DNA of 64,000 nt, taken from assembly GCF_900111765.1 (NCBI RefSeq), contig NZ_FOIB01000007.1, positions 495,704-559,703 on the forward strand. The letters are read 5' to 3'. Made by a program: the position numbers and the translations under genes. Of the stretch, positions 10,001-26,746 are shown piece by piece. The notes under the pieces are model-generated. The model was given only the letters and a program-made list of their open reading frames with translations. It did no database searches and was not told the DNA's origin. The stretch is from Myxococcus fulvus (GTDB taxonomy: Bacteria > Myxococcota > Myxococcia > Myxococcales > Myxococcaceae). How positions within the stretch are numbered: the stretch's first letter is position 1; every line of letters starts with the position of its first letter.

Positions 10001-13000
10001 GAGGGCCGCGAGTCGCTGGGCCTCGTGTTCTCGCGTGGCCTCGGGCCAGGTGCGCAGGTCGACGACCGGCAGGGCGACACTGCCCGGGAGCGCGATGACC
10101 TGGACCGGCTGTTGGTCCAACACGGTGAACGTGGTGCGGAGCGACTCGTGCCTGAGCACGAGGGCGTTGAGGCTCCCCTGGAGCACGGCCACGTCGAGGG
10201 GGGCCCGAATCCGGAAGGAGGTGGGGATGTTGTAGAAGGCGCTGTTCGGCTCGAACTGGTCGAGGAACCAGAGGCGCTGCTGCGCGAAGGAGAGCGGGAG
10301 CGGGCGGTCTCTCGGCGCGGGGCGGATGGCGGGAGGACGGCCGGAGTCGTGACCGAGCCGCTCGATGGTCCGCGCGAGCTGCGCGATGGTGGGGGCCTCG
10401 AAGAGCTGACGCAGGGGCAGGTCCACGCCGAACGCATCGCACGCGCGCGCCACCACCTGGGTCGCGAGCAGGGAGTGCCCACCCAGGCGAAAGAAGTCAT
10501 CGTGGATGCCCACTCGCTCCAGGTTGAAGGCCTGGGCCCAGATGCGAGCCAGGGCTTCCTCCACGGTGTCTCGCGGTGCCGTGTAGGGGGCTGCCGAGGC
10601 ACCGGCGAGGTCCCGACGTTCGAGCTCGGTCAACAGGGCTCGACGTGCGTGCGCCTCGGTCGAGGGACGCGGCAGGGTGTCCATGAAGAGGAAGGAGTCG
10701 GGCAGGGCGGAGTCGGGGAGCCGGTCCGCGAGGTGCTGACGGAGGGCTTCGCGTTCGGAGGACGGGGCGACCACGGCGGCCACCAACTGTGGGCCCGGCC
10801 GGATGACGACCGTGGCTTCTGTTACGTGGGGATGCGCACGCAGGGCCTGTTCGACTTCGCCCAGCTCCATGCGTGTTCCACGATGCAGGTGGCGCCCATC
10901 GCTTCGTCCCACCAGCTCAAGCCCGCCGTCGGGCAGGCGTCGCGCGAGGTCGCCGGTCCGCACCAGGGTGGCGCGGGGGAAGGTGAGCGCGGTGTGCTCG
11001 GGGGAGGAGTGATATCCGGAGGCGAGTTGATCACCGGAGACGTACAGGTCTCCGACGAAACCCGCGGGAACAGGGGACAAGGCTTCATCGAGCAGGTGCA
11101 GCGTGATGCCTGCCACGGGTGTACCGATTCGGGTGACGGGACGCTCGGAAGGAGAGGGCACTGTCACGGGACGGAGCGCGGCGATTCCGCCGACTTCTGT
11201 CCAGCCGTACACGTGGAGGACGCCGCCGAGGACGTCGGGGGGAAGTGAGCTCGCAAGCAGGGCCTCCTCATCCGGGCCTCCGCTCCACAACACGAGCCGG
11301 AGGGAGCGCAATGACCAGGGGAATTCACGGCCCAGCTTCGCGAGCATGGGCGTGGTCAACGCGACGACGGAGACCGAATGCTCGCGCAGATGCATGGCCA
11401 GCTTGCGCGGTGTCAGGCTTCGCCCGCCTGAGAGAGGCGCGAGTCGAGCACCGGCGGTGAGCGCGCCCAACAGCAAGAAGGGCGCGGCTTCGTCCCACGT
11501 CCCTTCGGGGAAGGAGAGGCAATCGTCGGGGCTCAGCCTCAGGTCAGGCAGTCGACATGCCGCCGAGAGGGCCTCATGGCTCATCACCACACCCAGCGGC
11601 CGTCCCTCGGGACCGGGACGAGGCAGGACGCAAGCAACGCCGCCGTGCCTCATCGCATCAGGCGCGAGTCCCTCGGCGCGTGTCCCTGCTTCGGGAGGAG
11701 CCATGTCACCGGAGGGGCGCTCATCGGCGCTCAAGCACTGCTCCAGAAGGATGTGCCGTCCAGGGAGCCCATGCAGCCGCGCGGCTTGATGTCGCGGGCA
11801 GAGGATGTGCGACGGGCGCAGGGTCTCCACGGTGGCGGCCAGTCGCGAAGCCGGCCACGTCGTGTCGAGCGGGATGACCGCGCCACCCGCACGCAGCACA
11901 CCCAACAGGGCCATGACCAGTTCGGGCGATGGCTCCACGAAGAGCCCCACCCCTGTTCCTGGAGAGACTCCCAGCGTCCGCAGCGCTTGGGCCACCAGGT
12001 CCGCCCGGTGGATCAACTCGCCGTAGCTCAGCGCATCCTCACCGGTCTGGACCGCGATGGCCTCCGGATGGCTCGCCGCTCTCGCCGCGATGCTCTCGTG
12101 CACGTTGCCGATGTTCGACGGGCTCCGTTCCTCCAGCAGGGGCTCTTCCGCCTCGAGTCGTCGCCGCGCCTCGGCGTCCATCAGCGGTAACGAGGCCGTA
12201 GTCCGGTCCGGTTCCTCCGCGATGCCCCACAGCAGCGCGTGGAAGCAGCTCGCGAGCCGGGCGATCATCTCGCCCTCGAACAGGTCCAGGTTGTACTCGA
12301 AGAACGCGTGAGCGCCGGCCTCCGCCTCCGTCACGCAGAGGGTCAGGTCGAACTTGGCCGTGCCGCTCGAATACAGCGGAGGCGGGTCGGACGACTGAGC
12401 CCGACTCGCATCCCGAGGCCCCGTGTTCTGCAGGACGAACATCACCTGGAACAGCGGGTTGTGACCCAGGTTGCGCTCGGGCCGGAGTTCCTCGACGAGC
12501 TTCTCGAAGGGCAGGTCCTGATGCGCGAACGCGCCCAGCGTCATCTCCCGGACCCGACCCAGGAGCTGCCGGAAGCTCGGCGCACCCGTGAGGTCCGCGC
12601 GCAGCACCAGCGTGTTGGCGAAGAACCCGACCAGCCCCTCCAGCTCCGGCCGCATCCGGTTCGCGATGGGCGTGCCGATGCAGACATCCGTCTCACCACT
12701 GAGCCGATGGAGCAGGGTGGCGAAGGCGGACAGCAGCAGCATGAAGTTCGTCGCCCCCTCCTTGCGACTCAGCACCCCCAAGCGCTCCATCAGCGCGGGC
12801 TCGAGCGAGAAGACGTGATGCCCCCCTCGCTGACCCACCACCCTGGGACGTGGCCCATGGGTTGGCAGCGCCAACAGCGAAGGCACCGACGCGAGCTGCT
12901 TCCTCCAGTACGACAGGTGCCCCTCCAGCACCTCGCCGCGCAGCGTCTTCCGCTGCCACGCCGCGAAGTCCACGTACTGGAGCGGCAGCGGCGCGAGCGG

Positions 13001-13572
13001 CGAGGGACGTCCCGCCAGGAAGGCCTCGTACAACCGGGCCAGCTCGTCGAACAACACCCGCATCGACCAGCCATCCGCGATGATGTGATGCAGCACGAGC
13101 ACGAGCAGGTGCTCGGTGTCGCTCGACGAGTAGAGCGTCATCCGGAGCAGCGGCCCGCGCTCCAGGTCGAACGTTCGGCGACACTCCTCCATCGCCAGTC
13201 GCCGCGCCTCCGCCGCGCGCGTGGCCTCGTCCTCTCCCGAAGGTCGCACCGCGGACAGCTTCAACTCCAGCGCAGGCAGGACCCGCTGCACCGGCTCCCC
13301 GCGCACCAGGGCGAAAAGGGTGCGCAGGGATTCATGGCGCTGCACGAGCGCATCCAGACAGCGTTGCAGCACCGCCACGTCGATGGGCCCCGTCAGTCGG
13401 GTCACCGCCGGAAGGTTGTACGTCGGATTGCCGGGCTGGAAACGATCCAGGAACCACAGCCGCGCCTGCGCATAGGAGAGCGGTGGCTCGGGGCGGGAGC
13501 CCTTGTCCCGAAGGGTCCGCGCCAACAGGGCTCTGCGCTCATCCGGCGAGAGCTGCGCGAGGGCGGGCGCGC

Positions 13573-13576
<4 letters not shown>
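7061..13576 (-). CDS. NRPS, two modules: C-A(degenerate)-T-C-A-T
   Basis: A 2171-residue nonribosomal peptide synthetase. Domains: a docking-like segment (LSPDERRALLARTLRDK) at residues 9-25; C1 about 30-460 (HHIIADG near 164); A1 about 485-985; T1 about 1000-1075 (LGGHSLL); C2 about 1095-1530 (HHIVADA near 1225); A2 about 1550-2045 (TSGSTGTPKG near 1699, GKLDRRAL at the end); T2 about 2060-2130. A1 lacks the ATP-binding loop (LPRPGPEGRP instead of TSGSTG-PKG) and the catalytic lysine (STEAHARRAL instead of GK-DRRAL), so it is probably inactive. The A2 specificity residues read D-V-Q-F-I-A-Q-V-V, close to the known proline code. There is no thioesterase or reductase domain; the C-terminus is a docking-like acidic helix (LLAELEALPAEEAQRQW). 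Overlaps: ATGA with the next gene, and 4 bases with the previous one. Confidence 0.95.
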
Positions 13577-16893
<3,317 letters not shown>

Positions 16894-16908
16894 GCGGCTC
16901 GTGGGTGC

Positions 16909-20234
<3,326 letters not shown>

Positions 20235-20238
<4 letters not shown>

Positions 20239-22109
20239 GTCACGCGCTCCACTTCTCCGGACAGGCCATCCACCTGGCGCGGGTCCGCGAAGAACCGCTC
20301 CATCACCTCGGCGACGAGCGCGGGTCGGTCATAGAGGCAGTAGTGCGTGCCCGCGTGGACCTCCACGTAGCGTCCGTCGGGAAAGCGCCGAGCCACTTCA
20401 CAGGCCGCCGCGGCCGAGGCCACCCGGTCCAGCTCTCCCCCCAACAGCAGCACGGGCGCGCGGACCTCACGGGCCCGAGCCCGGACGTCATAGGCCCAGA
20501 AGTCGATGAGCTGCCGGGCGTAGTCGAGCGTGGACGCCTCCGTCCGGAACGGCGCCAGCACCTCCGCCACGAGGTCCCGATTCATCAGCGAGAGGACCTC
20601 GGTGGACTCGGGAGGAAGCGCGCTCGCGCGGGTCCTCAAGGAGTTCATCACCGAGGTCACCATCGCCGGGCGCCGGACGAGCATCCGGAACAGCGGCTCC
20701 AGCGTCTCCTCGTAGTCGGTGTCCAGCTCCTTCGGGCCTCCGTCGCACTTGAACGACGGATTGAGGAACACCGACGAGACGACGACGTCCGGGTGCCGCA
20801 GGCTGAACTCCACCGCCACCGAGGAGCCCGTGCACCAGCCCACCAGGTGGCAGCGGGACACGCCCTCCGCGCCGAGCACCGCCTCCAGGTCCTTCACCTG
20901 GTCCTCGAGGAGGAGAGGGCGCGTCGCTTCCCGTGGCTCCCAGAGCAGGACGCGGCGCCCCTTGGAGAGCAGCCGCTCCACCAGACGCGCCCAGTAGCGC
21001 AGGCCCTGTCCCAACGCATTGAGGATGACCACCGGGGGCTCACCCATGCCTCCCGCGAGGCACTCCAGCTTCGAGTCGCCACCGACGGCCACCGTCGAGC
21101 GCCGCAGCGAGGACCAGAGCGTGTCGGCCCGACGCAGCCGCTCCATGCGGGCCACGTCCTGGGCCTTCCTCACGGCGCGGAACATCGACTGCCAGGCCCT
21201 GGGCTCCATCGTCAGCGCTCGCGGCTCCACGCCCGCGAGGGCGTAGAGCTGCTCGGAGCCTCCAGGTGGTGACATGTGCAGGTGGCGCTCGAGGTCCCGG
21301 AGCCGCAGCTGGAACAGCTGGTCCACGGGCGCCAGGGATTCATGCTCGTCGACGGCGAGCAGGCTCAGCCCGTACTCCAGGCCCAGATGCTCGCAGAGCT
21401 CCGCGAAGGGAAGGGGCGCGGACGAGACCAGGTCGAGGACACGGCCTCGGGTGTCGGGGCGGCTCGCCAGTCCGCGCGCCAGCTTCACGGCGTGGTGGAC
21501 CGGCAAGACGCTCAGCCGCGCGTCGATGGGGGCGCGTATCCGCAGCGCGTGGTGGTCGAAGTACTCGGGGGCGCGCTCCTCGACCTCGTGCTTCAGCGTG
21601 TGCAGCACCGAGAGCAGCGGCAGCAGTCCTTCACTCCAGCCCGTGCCGTCCTCGGAGGGCACGCCCAGCAGGAGCCCCGGGCGCAGCAGCCGCCAGGGGA
21701 TGTCCCGTGCCCCGCATTGCTCGGCGAGCTGACGCTCCAGCTCCACCGTCGACACGGAGGGCTCGCTCACCAGGTTCAGCTCGCCGACGCGCGAGCGTGG
21801 CAACGTCGCCAGGGCCGCCGAGGACAGACACCACAGCTCGTCCACCGGCGTGTCCCACTCGCCCGGGAGGACCCAGCGCAGGCGCGTGGCCAGCAGCTCT
21901 TCGCGGACGCCCTCCGACATCGTCGGCGCGAGGTGTCTCGCGGCGTGACGGATGGCCTCCAGGGGGCCCGTGCGGGCTCCCGGGAGCGGCGTGCTCGACA
22001 CCCCGCAGTGGATGAACTCCCCCGGCTCCCGGGGCGACAACAACGCCTCCGCCACCAGGTGACTGCCGAGCAGGCTCTCCGCTCCGAACATCAGCACCGT
22101 GCGGCTCAC
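20235..22109 (-). CDS. Fusion of a reductase-like NAD-binding domain and an alpha/beta hydrolase with Cys nucleophile
   Basis: A 624-residue two-domain protein. Residues 1 to about 310 resemble an extended short-chain dehydrogenase of the thioester-reductase type, but the nucleotide motif is weak (MFGAESLLGSHL) and the usual YxxxK is not obvious. Residues about 345-605 are an alpha/beta hydrolase: the nucleophile elbow is LVGWCTGSS with Cys in place of Ser, the acid lies in GGELDRV and the His in AGTHYCLYD. It is encoded just before the NRPS genes with ATGA overlap and 14 bases after the small first gene. Because the NRPSs lack a thioesterase, this protein is the best candidate for chain release or cyclisation. 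A Cys nucleophile is known in some NRPS thioesterases that form strained rings, such as obafluorin synthetase, but that parallel is inference. Confidence 0.75.
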
Positions 22110-22123
22110 GGAGCGCGCTCGGG

Positions 22124-22597
22124 CTACTTCGGGGGAGCGGGAGGCGGCGTGGGCTTCCTGCTGGGATCCGGCTCGATGCGATCAGCACCTCCCGAGGGAG
22201 TGTCGCTCTTCCCCAGCACCCCCGGGTCGTTCAGCCAATAGCCATACATGGCGATGTGATGAAAGGTCTGCGACCAGGCCATCAGCGCAATCGAGTCCAG
22301 GGCATGGACATCCGTGTTGGCCATGATCTTCTCGACCGCGGATTTGTAATCCTTCAATGCATTCAGATATCGCTTGGAGAGGTCGACGTCCTTCCAGGCG
22401 TCGTCGATCCTCTGTCGATGCTCCGCGTGGACGGTGGCGTAATCCTTGCCACCGTCCCAGGGTTGCTGCGCGGCCATGAAGACCCGCCGCTGGGCCTCGT
22501 TCGAGGACCCTCCCAGTTCGAGCATGAATGCATTGTAGGCGGACTCCAATTGCTTGTAGACGGAGTCCGCGGAAGCCCCAGGCCGCCCATTCGTCAT
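22124..22597 (-). CDS. Hypothetical protein, first gene of NRPS operon A
   Basis: A 157-residue protein that I do not recognise. Residues 10-110 look all-helical with many charged residues (QLESAYNAF, AEHRQRIDDAWKDVDLSKRYLNALKDYKSAVEKI), the middle has an aromatic patch (MAWSQTFHHIAMYGYWL) and the tail is Pro-rich and disordered. There is no signal peptide, MbtH signature or membrane segment. A GGGAGGG ribosome binding site precedes the ATG. It is the first gene downstream of the operon promoter and is followed after 14 bases by the hydrolase fusion, so it probably serves the same pathway, perhaps as a structural or accessory factor. Confidence 0.7.
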   Translation of the reverse strand: MTNGRPGASADSVYKQLESAYNAFMLELGGSSNEAQRRVFMAAQQPWDGGKDYATVHAEHRQRIDDAWKDVDLSKRYLNALKDYKSAVEKIMANTDVHALDSIALMAWSQTFHHIAMYGYWLNDPGVLGKSDTPSGGADRIEPDPSRKPTPPPAPPK

Positions 22598-22621
22598 GAG
22601 TCCCTCCCGGAAAGATGGAGC

Positions 22622-22650
22622 ATGCTATTGTAAAGGATTGTCACGGTCAA
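22622..22650 (-). promoter_or_regulatory. Promoter-like sequence for NRPS operon A
   Basis: On the minus strand, TTGACC (22645-22650) and TAGCAT (22622-22627) are separated by exactly 17 bases, fitting a housekeeping sigma-70 promoter. Transcription would begin about 15-20 bases before the ATG at 22597. The -35 box is identical to that of operon B. Confidence 0.6.
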
Positions 22651-22695
22651 TGCGTGGCCCGGGGTGGAGTGTTTCCTTTTGGAGAGAGAACAGCC

Positions 22696-24072
22696 ATGGA
22701 GCCATTGATTGCTCAGCTGCGGCAGTCCATCGGACCGGAGTCTGTCTTGACGGGGGCGGATGCCACCCGACGGATGGCGCCGGGGAGCCGGTCGTCCGTG
22801 CTGTTGCTCCCCCGTGACACCGAGGACGTGAGTCGGGCGCTCGCGCTGTGTCATCAGGCCCGTCGACCGGTGGTCGCGCAGGGGGGGCTGACGGGGTTGG
22901 TGCACGGCGCGGTGTGCGGGGTGGAGGAGGTGGCGCTCGCGTTCGACCGGATGCGGCGCATCGAGGAGGTGGACGTCCTCAATCGCTGCCTCACGGCGCA
23001 GGCCGGAGTGCCGTTGCAGGCGGCGCAGGAGGCGGCGGAGGAGGTGGGGCTGATGGTGCCCGTGGACCTGGGGGCTCGCGGCAGCGCCACCGTGGGAGGC
23101 ACCGTGGCCACCAACGCGGGCGGCACGCGCGTCCTGCGCTTCGGGATGATGCGGGAGGCGGTGCTGGGCTTGGAGGCGGTGCTGGCCGACGGCACGGTGG
23201 TGGACTCGCGCGGGAAGATGCTCAAGAACAACGCGGGCTATGACCTGAAGCACCTGTTCATCGGCTCGGAGGGCACGCTGGGGTTGGTGACGCGGGTGGT
23301 GCTGCGGCTGCGGCCGCTGCCTCGGGGGCACCACACGGCACTGGTGGCGGTGGATGGCTTCGAGCGACTGGCCCGCTTCCTCGGCGTGATGGAGGCGAAC
23401 CTCCAGGGCGAGCTCACCTCGTTCGAGGTGATGTGGCGCTCGTTCTACGACTTGATGACCACGCCGCCCTCGCGCGGCCGGCCCATCCTGCCCGCCGGGT
23501 GTGAGTACTACGTCCTGGTGGAGACCATGGGGCCCCGGGCGGAGGAGGGCGGCGAGACGCTGCTGGCGGCCCTGGCCCAGGCGGAGTCCCAGGGGCTCAT
23601 CGCCCACTCGGCGGTGGCGACCAGCGCCTTGCAGCGCCGCGAGATGTGGGGCCTGCGCGAGGAGCTGGACCCGCTCAAGCGCACCGGCCCCGTCTTCTCC
23701 TACGACGTCAGCCTGCCCCTCGACGCGATGGAGGACTATGTCGCGCGGGTGAAGGCGCGGCTCGCGGAGCGCTTCGGCGCCGCGCACCACTGCCATGTCT
23801 TCGGGCACCTCGCGGATGGGAACCTGCACCTGTCGATCGGCGCGGGAGGCTCGGACGCGCACGGCGACGTCGACGACATCGTCTATGGGACGATGGAGCG
23901 GCAGACCAGCTCGGTCTCCGCGGAGCATGGAATCGGCCTGCTCAAGAAGGGGCACCTGTGGCGCTCGCGGAGCGAGGCCGAGCTGTCCGTGATGCGCGTC
24001 CTCAAGCAGGCCCTGGACCCCCATGGCATCCTCAATCCGGGCAAGGTGTTCGAGGTCCAGCGCCCGGAGTGA
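22696..24072 (+). CDS. FAD-linked 2-hydroxyacid dehydrogenase, GlcD/D2HGDH-like
   Basis: A 458-residue flavoprotein with the FAD_binding_4 fold (RPVVAQGGLTGLVHG near residue 60, GGTVATNAGGTRVLRFG near 130, then HLFIGSEGTLGLVT) and a C-terminal FAD-oxidase domain with the metal/substrate motif HVFGHLADGNLHL and a terminal LDPHGILNPGKV. The family oxidises D-2-hydroxyacids to 2-oxoacids. I chose the ATG at 22696, preceded by GGAGAGAGAA, over an earlier ATG at 22615 whose extra 27 residues lie over the divergent promoter. It is the only plus-strand gene inside the cluster and it converges on the aminotransferase gene. Together they could convert a hydroxyacid into an amino-acid building block; that link is inference. 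Confidence 0.87.
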   Translation: MEPLIAQLRQSIGPESVLTGADATRRMAPGSRSSVLLLPRDTEDVSRALALCHQARRPVVAQGGLTGLVHGAVCGVEEVALAFDRMRRIEEVDVLNRCLTAQAGVPLQAAQEAAEEVGLMVPVDLGARGSATVGGTVATNAGGTRVLRFGMMREAVLGLEAVLADGTVVDSRGKMLKNNAGYDLKHLFIGSEGTLGLVTRVVLRLRPLPRGHHTALVAVDGFERLARFLGVMEANLQGELTSFEVMWRSFYDLMTTPPSRGRPILPAGCEYYVLVETMGPRAEEGGETLLAALAQAESQGLIAHSAVATSALQRREMWGLREELDPLKRTGPVFSYDVSLPLDAMEDYVARVKARLAERFGAAHHCHVFGHLADGNLHLSIGAGGSDAHGDVDDIVYGTMERQTSSVSAEHGIGLLKKGHLWRSRSEAELSVMRVLKQALDPHGILNPGKVFEVQRPE

Positions 24073-24081
24073 GCGGGCGCA

Positions 24082-25173
24082 TCATGGACTCGGGGCGGAG
24101 GCGAGCACCTCCGCCAGCAGCTCCCGGGCCGCCAGCGGACCCACGGTGATTCGCACGAGCTGACCGAAGGGCTCCGACGGATGGCGCACGAGGATGTCCT
24201 TCTCGTCCAGCCAGCGCGCGACCGCTCGGGCCCGCGTGGTGCCGCCGAAGTCGAAGCTCACGAAGTTGGCGGAGCTGGGGAGCACCGTCGCTCCCACGCG
24301 CCGGGCCAGCTCGGCGTAGTGCTCCCGCCCCTCGCGCGTCGCGCCAATCACCTGGCCCAGGAAGTCGACGTCCCGCCACGCGGCCAGCGCCAGCTCCTGG
24401 GAGAGCTGGCTCACGGCGAAGTGCTGACGGATGCGGTCCAGCGTCGACACCTGCTCGGGCGACGCGAGCGCATAGCCCACGCGCGCCGCCGCCAGGCCAT
24501 AGGCCTTGGAGAAGGTGCGCAGCCTCACGAGGTGGGGGCGGCTGCGCGTGAAGGGGAGTACGCTGCCCGGGTCCGCGAACTCGACATAGGCCTCGTCGAG
24601 CAGCAGCAGGCACTCCTCGGGGAGCTGGTCCAGCAGCCGCTCCAGCTCCGCGGGGCCATGGTGCGTGCCCGTGGGGTTGTCGGGATTGGCCAGGTACAGC
24701 AGCTTCGCGCGCTGCCGTCGCGCGGCGTCGACCAGCGCGTCCAGGTCGTTCCATCCGGCGCGCGTGTAGGGCACATGGACCAGCCGCCCGCCACAGCCGC
24801 GCACGTAGTAGTCGAAGCTGGGGTAGCCGCCGAGCGACGTCACCGCGGTGTCGCCCGGGTCCAGGTAGGCCCGCGTGAAGAGGCCGAGCAGTCCTTCGAT
24901 TCCCTCCGCCACCACCACGTGCTCGTGCGTCAGTCCCCGGCCCTGGGCAATCGCCGTCCGCAGCTCCAGCTGCGCGGGGTCCGAGTAGTAGGGCAGCTCT
25001 CCGCCGCGCGTGGCCAGCACCCGCGAGACGGCGGGGGACATGCCGAACAGGCACTCGTTGGCGCCCAGCCGCAGCCGGTAGGGGCGTCCCCGCTTGCGCT
25101 CCAGCTCCCGACGCCCCGGGAACGGCTGCGACAGGTTCAGCGAGGCCACCAGATGGGAGAAGGAGGGGGGCAT
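24082..25173 (-). CDS. Class I/II PLP aminotransferase, HisC-like
   Basis: A 363-residue fold-type I aminotransferase similar to histidinol-phosphate aminotransferase. The PLP lysine is in TFSKAYGLA, the cofactor contacts in ANPDNPTG and LLLDEAYVEF, and the carboxylate-binding Arg in RITVGP near the C-terminus. Its position as the last gene of operon B, next to a TauD-type hydroxylase and facing a hydroxyacid dehydrogenase, suggests supply of an unusual amino acid for the NRPS rather than histidine biosynthesis. It could alternatively act on a carrier-bound or released product. It starts two bases before the end of the dioxygenase gene. Confidence 0.9.
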   Translation of the reverse strand: MPPSFSHLVASLNLSQPFPGRRELERKRGRPYRLRLGANECLFGMSPAVSRVLATRGGELPYYSDPAQLELRTAIAQGRGLTHEHVVVAEGIEGLLGLFTRAYLDPGDTAVTSLGGYPSFDYYVRGCGGRLVHVPYTRAGWNDLDALVDAARRQRAKLLYLANPDNPTGTHHGPAELERLLDQLPEECLLLLDEAYVEFADPGSVLPFTRSRPHLVRLRTFSKAYGLAAARVGYALASPEQVSTLDRIRQHFAVSQLSQELALAAWRDVDFLGQVIGATREGREHYAELARRVGATVLPSSANFVSFDFGGTTRARAVARWLDEKDILVRHPSEPFGQLVRITVGPLAARELLAEVLASAPSP

Positions 25174-25175
25174 CG

Positions 25176-26192
25176 TCAGTCCTTGATCATCCCGACGAGG
25201 ATGCGGCGCTGGCCCCGGTACTGACGACGGCCGTGCATGGCCAGGACGTTGTCGAGCAGCAGCACGTCACCGCGCTCCCAACGCCAGGGGACCTCCGACT
25301 GCTCGAGCACGTCCCAGACATGCTCCGCGTCCTCGGCGGACACGCGGGTGCCGTCGCGGTGGAAGCAGTGGTCCATCAGCTCCGGCGTCTCGGCCATCTG
25401 TCGACGCAGGTCCGCCACGTCCGCGGAGCGTCCATCGCGCAGCGCCCAGCGCACCATGCACTCCGGCATGTGGTAGTGGACCTGGTTCGCCCAGACGCGC
25501 TCACCGGTGCGCGGGTGGGCCTTGAAGGCGGGGAGCACCTGCTGCCACAGCAGCATCGACTCGTCCGGGCGCCACTCCACCTTCCATTCCTTCTCGCGCG
25601 CGATGCGCTCCACCTCATCCCGGTCCGTGGTGAGGAACACCTGGTTCCAGGGGCGGGGGATGCTGTTCTCCTCGCCGGTCGACGGGCTGCGCAGGGCGCG
25701 CCGCACGCCGACCCCCTGGGCGTCGAACCGCGCGCGCACGCCCGGGTCCAGCCGCTCGGTCACCTTCCGCGCGTCGGCCAGGGGCGTCTCGCCCATCTCG
25801 TCGGGAGGCACCTCGCAGAACAACGCCAGCGCGTCGGGACGGCTGGCCTGGTAGGCCATCTCCTGGTGCAGCGCGAGTGAGTGGGTCCCCGGCAGTCCGG
25901 ACGCCGTGGTGACGCGGCCGTGGACGACCTTGCGAGGCGCCGTGCCACCCACGTACTCCATCAAGTCATTGGCGATGGCGCCCAGCACGTCCGCGAAGGC
26001 CGGCGCGGAGTCCAGCGCCTGGAAGCCGCGCACCAGCACCGCGCCATGCGTGTCTCGTGCGGCGTTGAGCGCGCCCTTGTGCTCGCGCAGCCAGCCCACC
26101 ATCTGCTCGCGCGAGGCGTCCTGTCCCTGGGTGATGCGCCAGACCCGAGGCAGCGGCTCGTCACCCACGAACGTCTCCTCGAAACGAATCAC
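25176..26192 (-). CDS. TauD/TfdA-family Fe(II)/2-oxoglutarate dioxygenase, SyrP-like
   Basis: A 338-residue non-haem iron oxygenase. The iron ligands are HxE in LALHQEMAYQ near residue 115 and a distal His in LAMHGRRQYRGQRRI, where the Arg would bind 2-oxoglutarate. The block LFCEVPPDEMGETPLADAR is typical of the branch that includes SyrP, which hydroxylates carrier-bound aspartate in syringomycin synthesis. I chose GTG at 26192 because it follows GGAGG by 6 bases and overlaps the stop of the acetyltransferase gene (GTGA). Most likely it beta-hydroxylates an amino acid, free or carrier-bound. Halogenation is unlikely because the carboxylate ligand is retained. Confidence 0.88.
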   Translation of the reverse strand: MIRFEETFVGDEPLPRVWRITQGQDASREQMVGWLREHKGALNAARDTHGAVLVRGFQALDSAPAFADVLGAIANDLMEYVGGTAPRKVVHGRVTTASGLPGTHSLALHQEMAYQASRPDALALFCEVPPDEMGETPLADARKVTERLDPGVRARFDAQGVGVRRALRSPSTGEENSIPRPWNQVFLTTDRDEVERIAREKEWKVEWRPDESMLLWQQVLPAFKAHPRTGERVWANQVHYHMPECMVRWALRDGRSADVADLRRQMAETPELMDHCFHRDGTRVSAEDAEHVWDVLEQSEVPWRWERGDVLLLDNVLAMHGRRQYRGQRRILVGMIKD

Positions 26193-26746
26193 CGTGCGCC
26201 TCCTCGACTCGATGAACCTTTCTCCAGCAGGTGACGCAGCGCGGGCGGGTCCTCCTCCAGGAGGTCCTTCTGGATCCACGCCACGGTCTCGAAGTGGTCG
26301 CCGAAGGTCGCCACGTCCGGGAGCAGGGCCATGGGCCGGAAGCCCGCCTGCAGACACCCGGAGATGCTGACCACGTTCTTCTCGAACGCCAGCGACACCA
26401 GCGAGCGCAGCCCGCGCTTGCGCGCCTCGGACACCAGGCACGCCAGGAGCAGCCCACCGATGCCGCTCGCGCGATGCGTCTCGTCCACGTACGCGGAGAT
26501 CTCCGCGATGCCCGGGTAGGACGGCCGGACGGCGAACGGGATGAGCGAGCACCAGCCCTGCACGTCTCCGGACGGTGTCTCGTAGACCCACGCGCCGAAG
26601 GGGGGCTGGAAGCGCTTGAGCCACGCGACGCGGTCCTCGGCGGTGACGGGCTTGTTCACCGGGACGGCGTAGATGCCCGGCTTCATCGCCTGGTTGTAGA
26701 TGCGCGCCAGCGCGGGCGCGTCTCGCTCCTCGGCGGGCCTCATCAT
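26189..26746 (-). CDS. GNAT acetyltransferase, phosphinothricin-acetyltransferase-like
   Basis: A 185-residue N-acyltransferase. The acetyl-CoA loop is seen as RASGIGGLLLACLVSEARKRG and the strand before it as IAEISAYVDETH, as in the phosphinothricin/methionine-sulfoximine N-acetyltransferase branch. It overlaps both neighbours by four bases. It may acetylate the product for self-protection or acylate a building block. Two adjacent GNAT genes suggest duplication followed by specialisation. Confidence 0.85.
   Translation of the reverse strand: MMRPAEERDAPALARIYNQAMKPGIYAVPVNKPVTAEDRVAWLKRFQPPFGAWVYETPSGDVQGWCSLIPFAVRPSYPGIAEISAYVDETHRASGIGGLLLACLVSEARKRGLRSLVSLAFEKNVVSISGCLQAGFRPMALLPDVATFGDHFETVAWIQKDLLEEDPPALRHLLEKGSSSRGGAR

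Noticed and set aside
22615..22695. N-terminal extension of the flavoprotein from an ATG at 22615.
   Set aside because: It would overlap the divergent promoter, lacks a good ribosome binding site and adds no family sequence.
24082..25173. Genuine histidine biosynthesis (hisC).
   Set aside because: No other his gene is near; the neighbours are NRPS-associated, so only a HisC-like call is justified.
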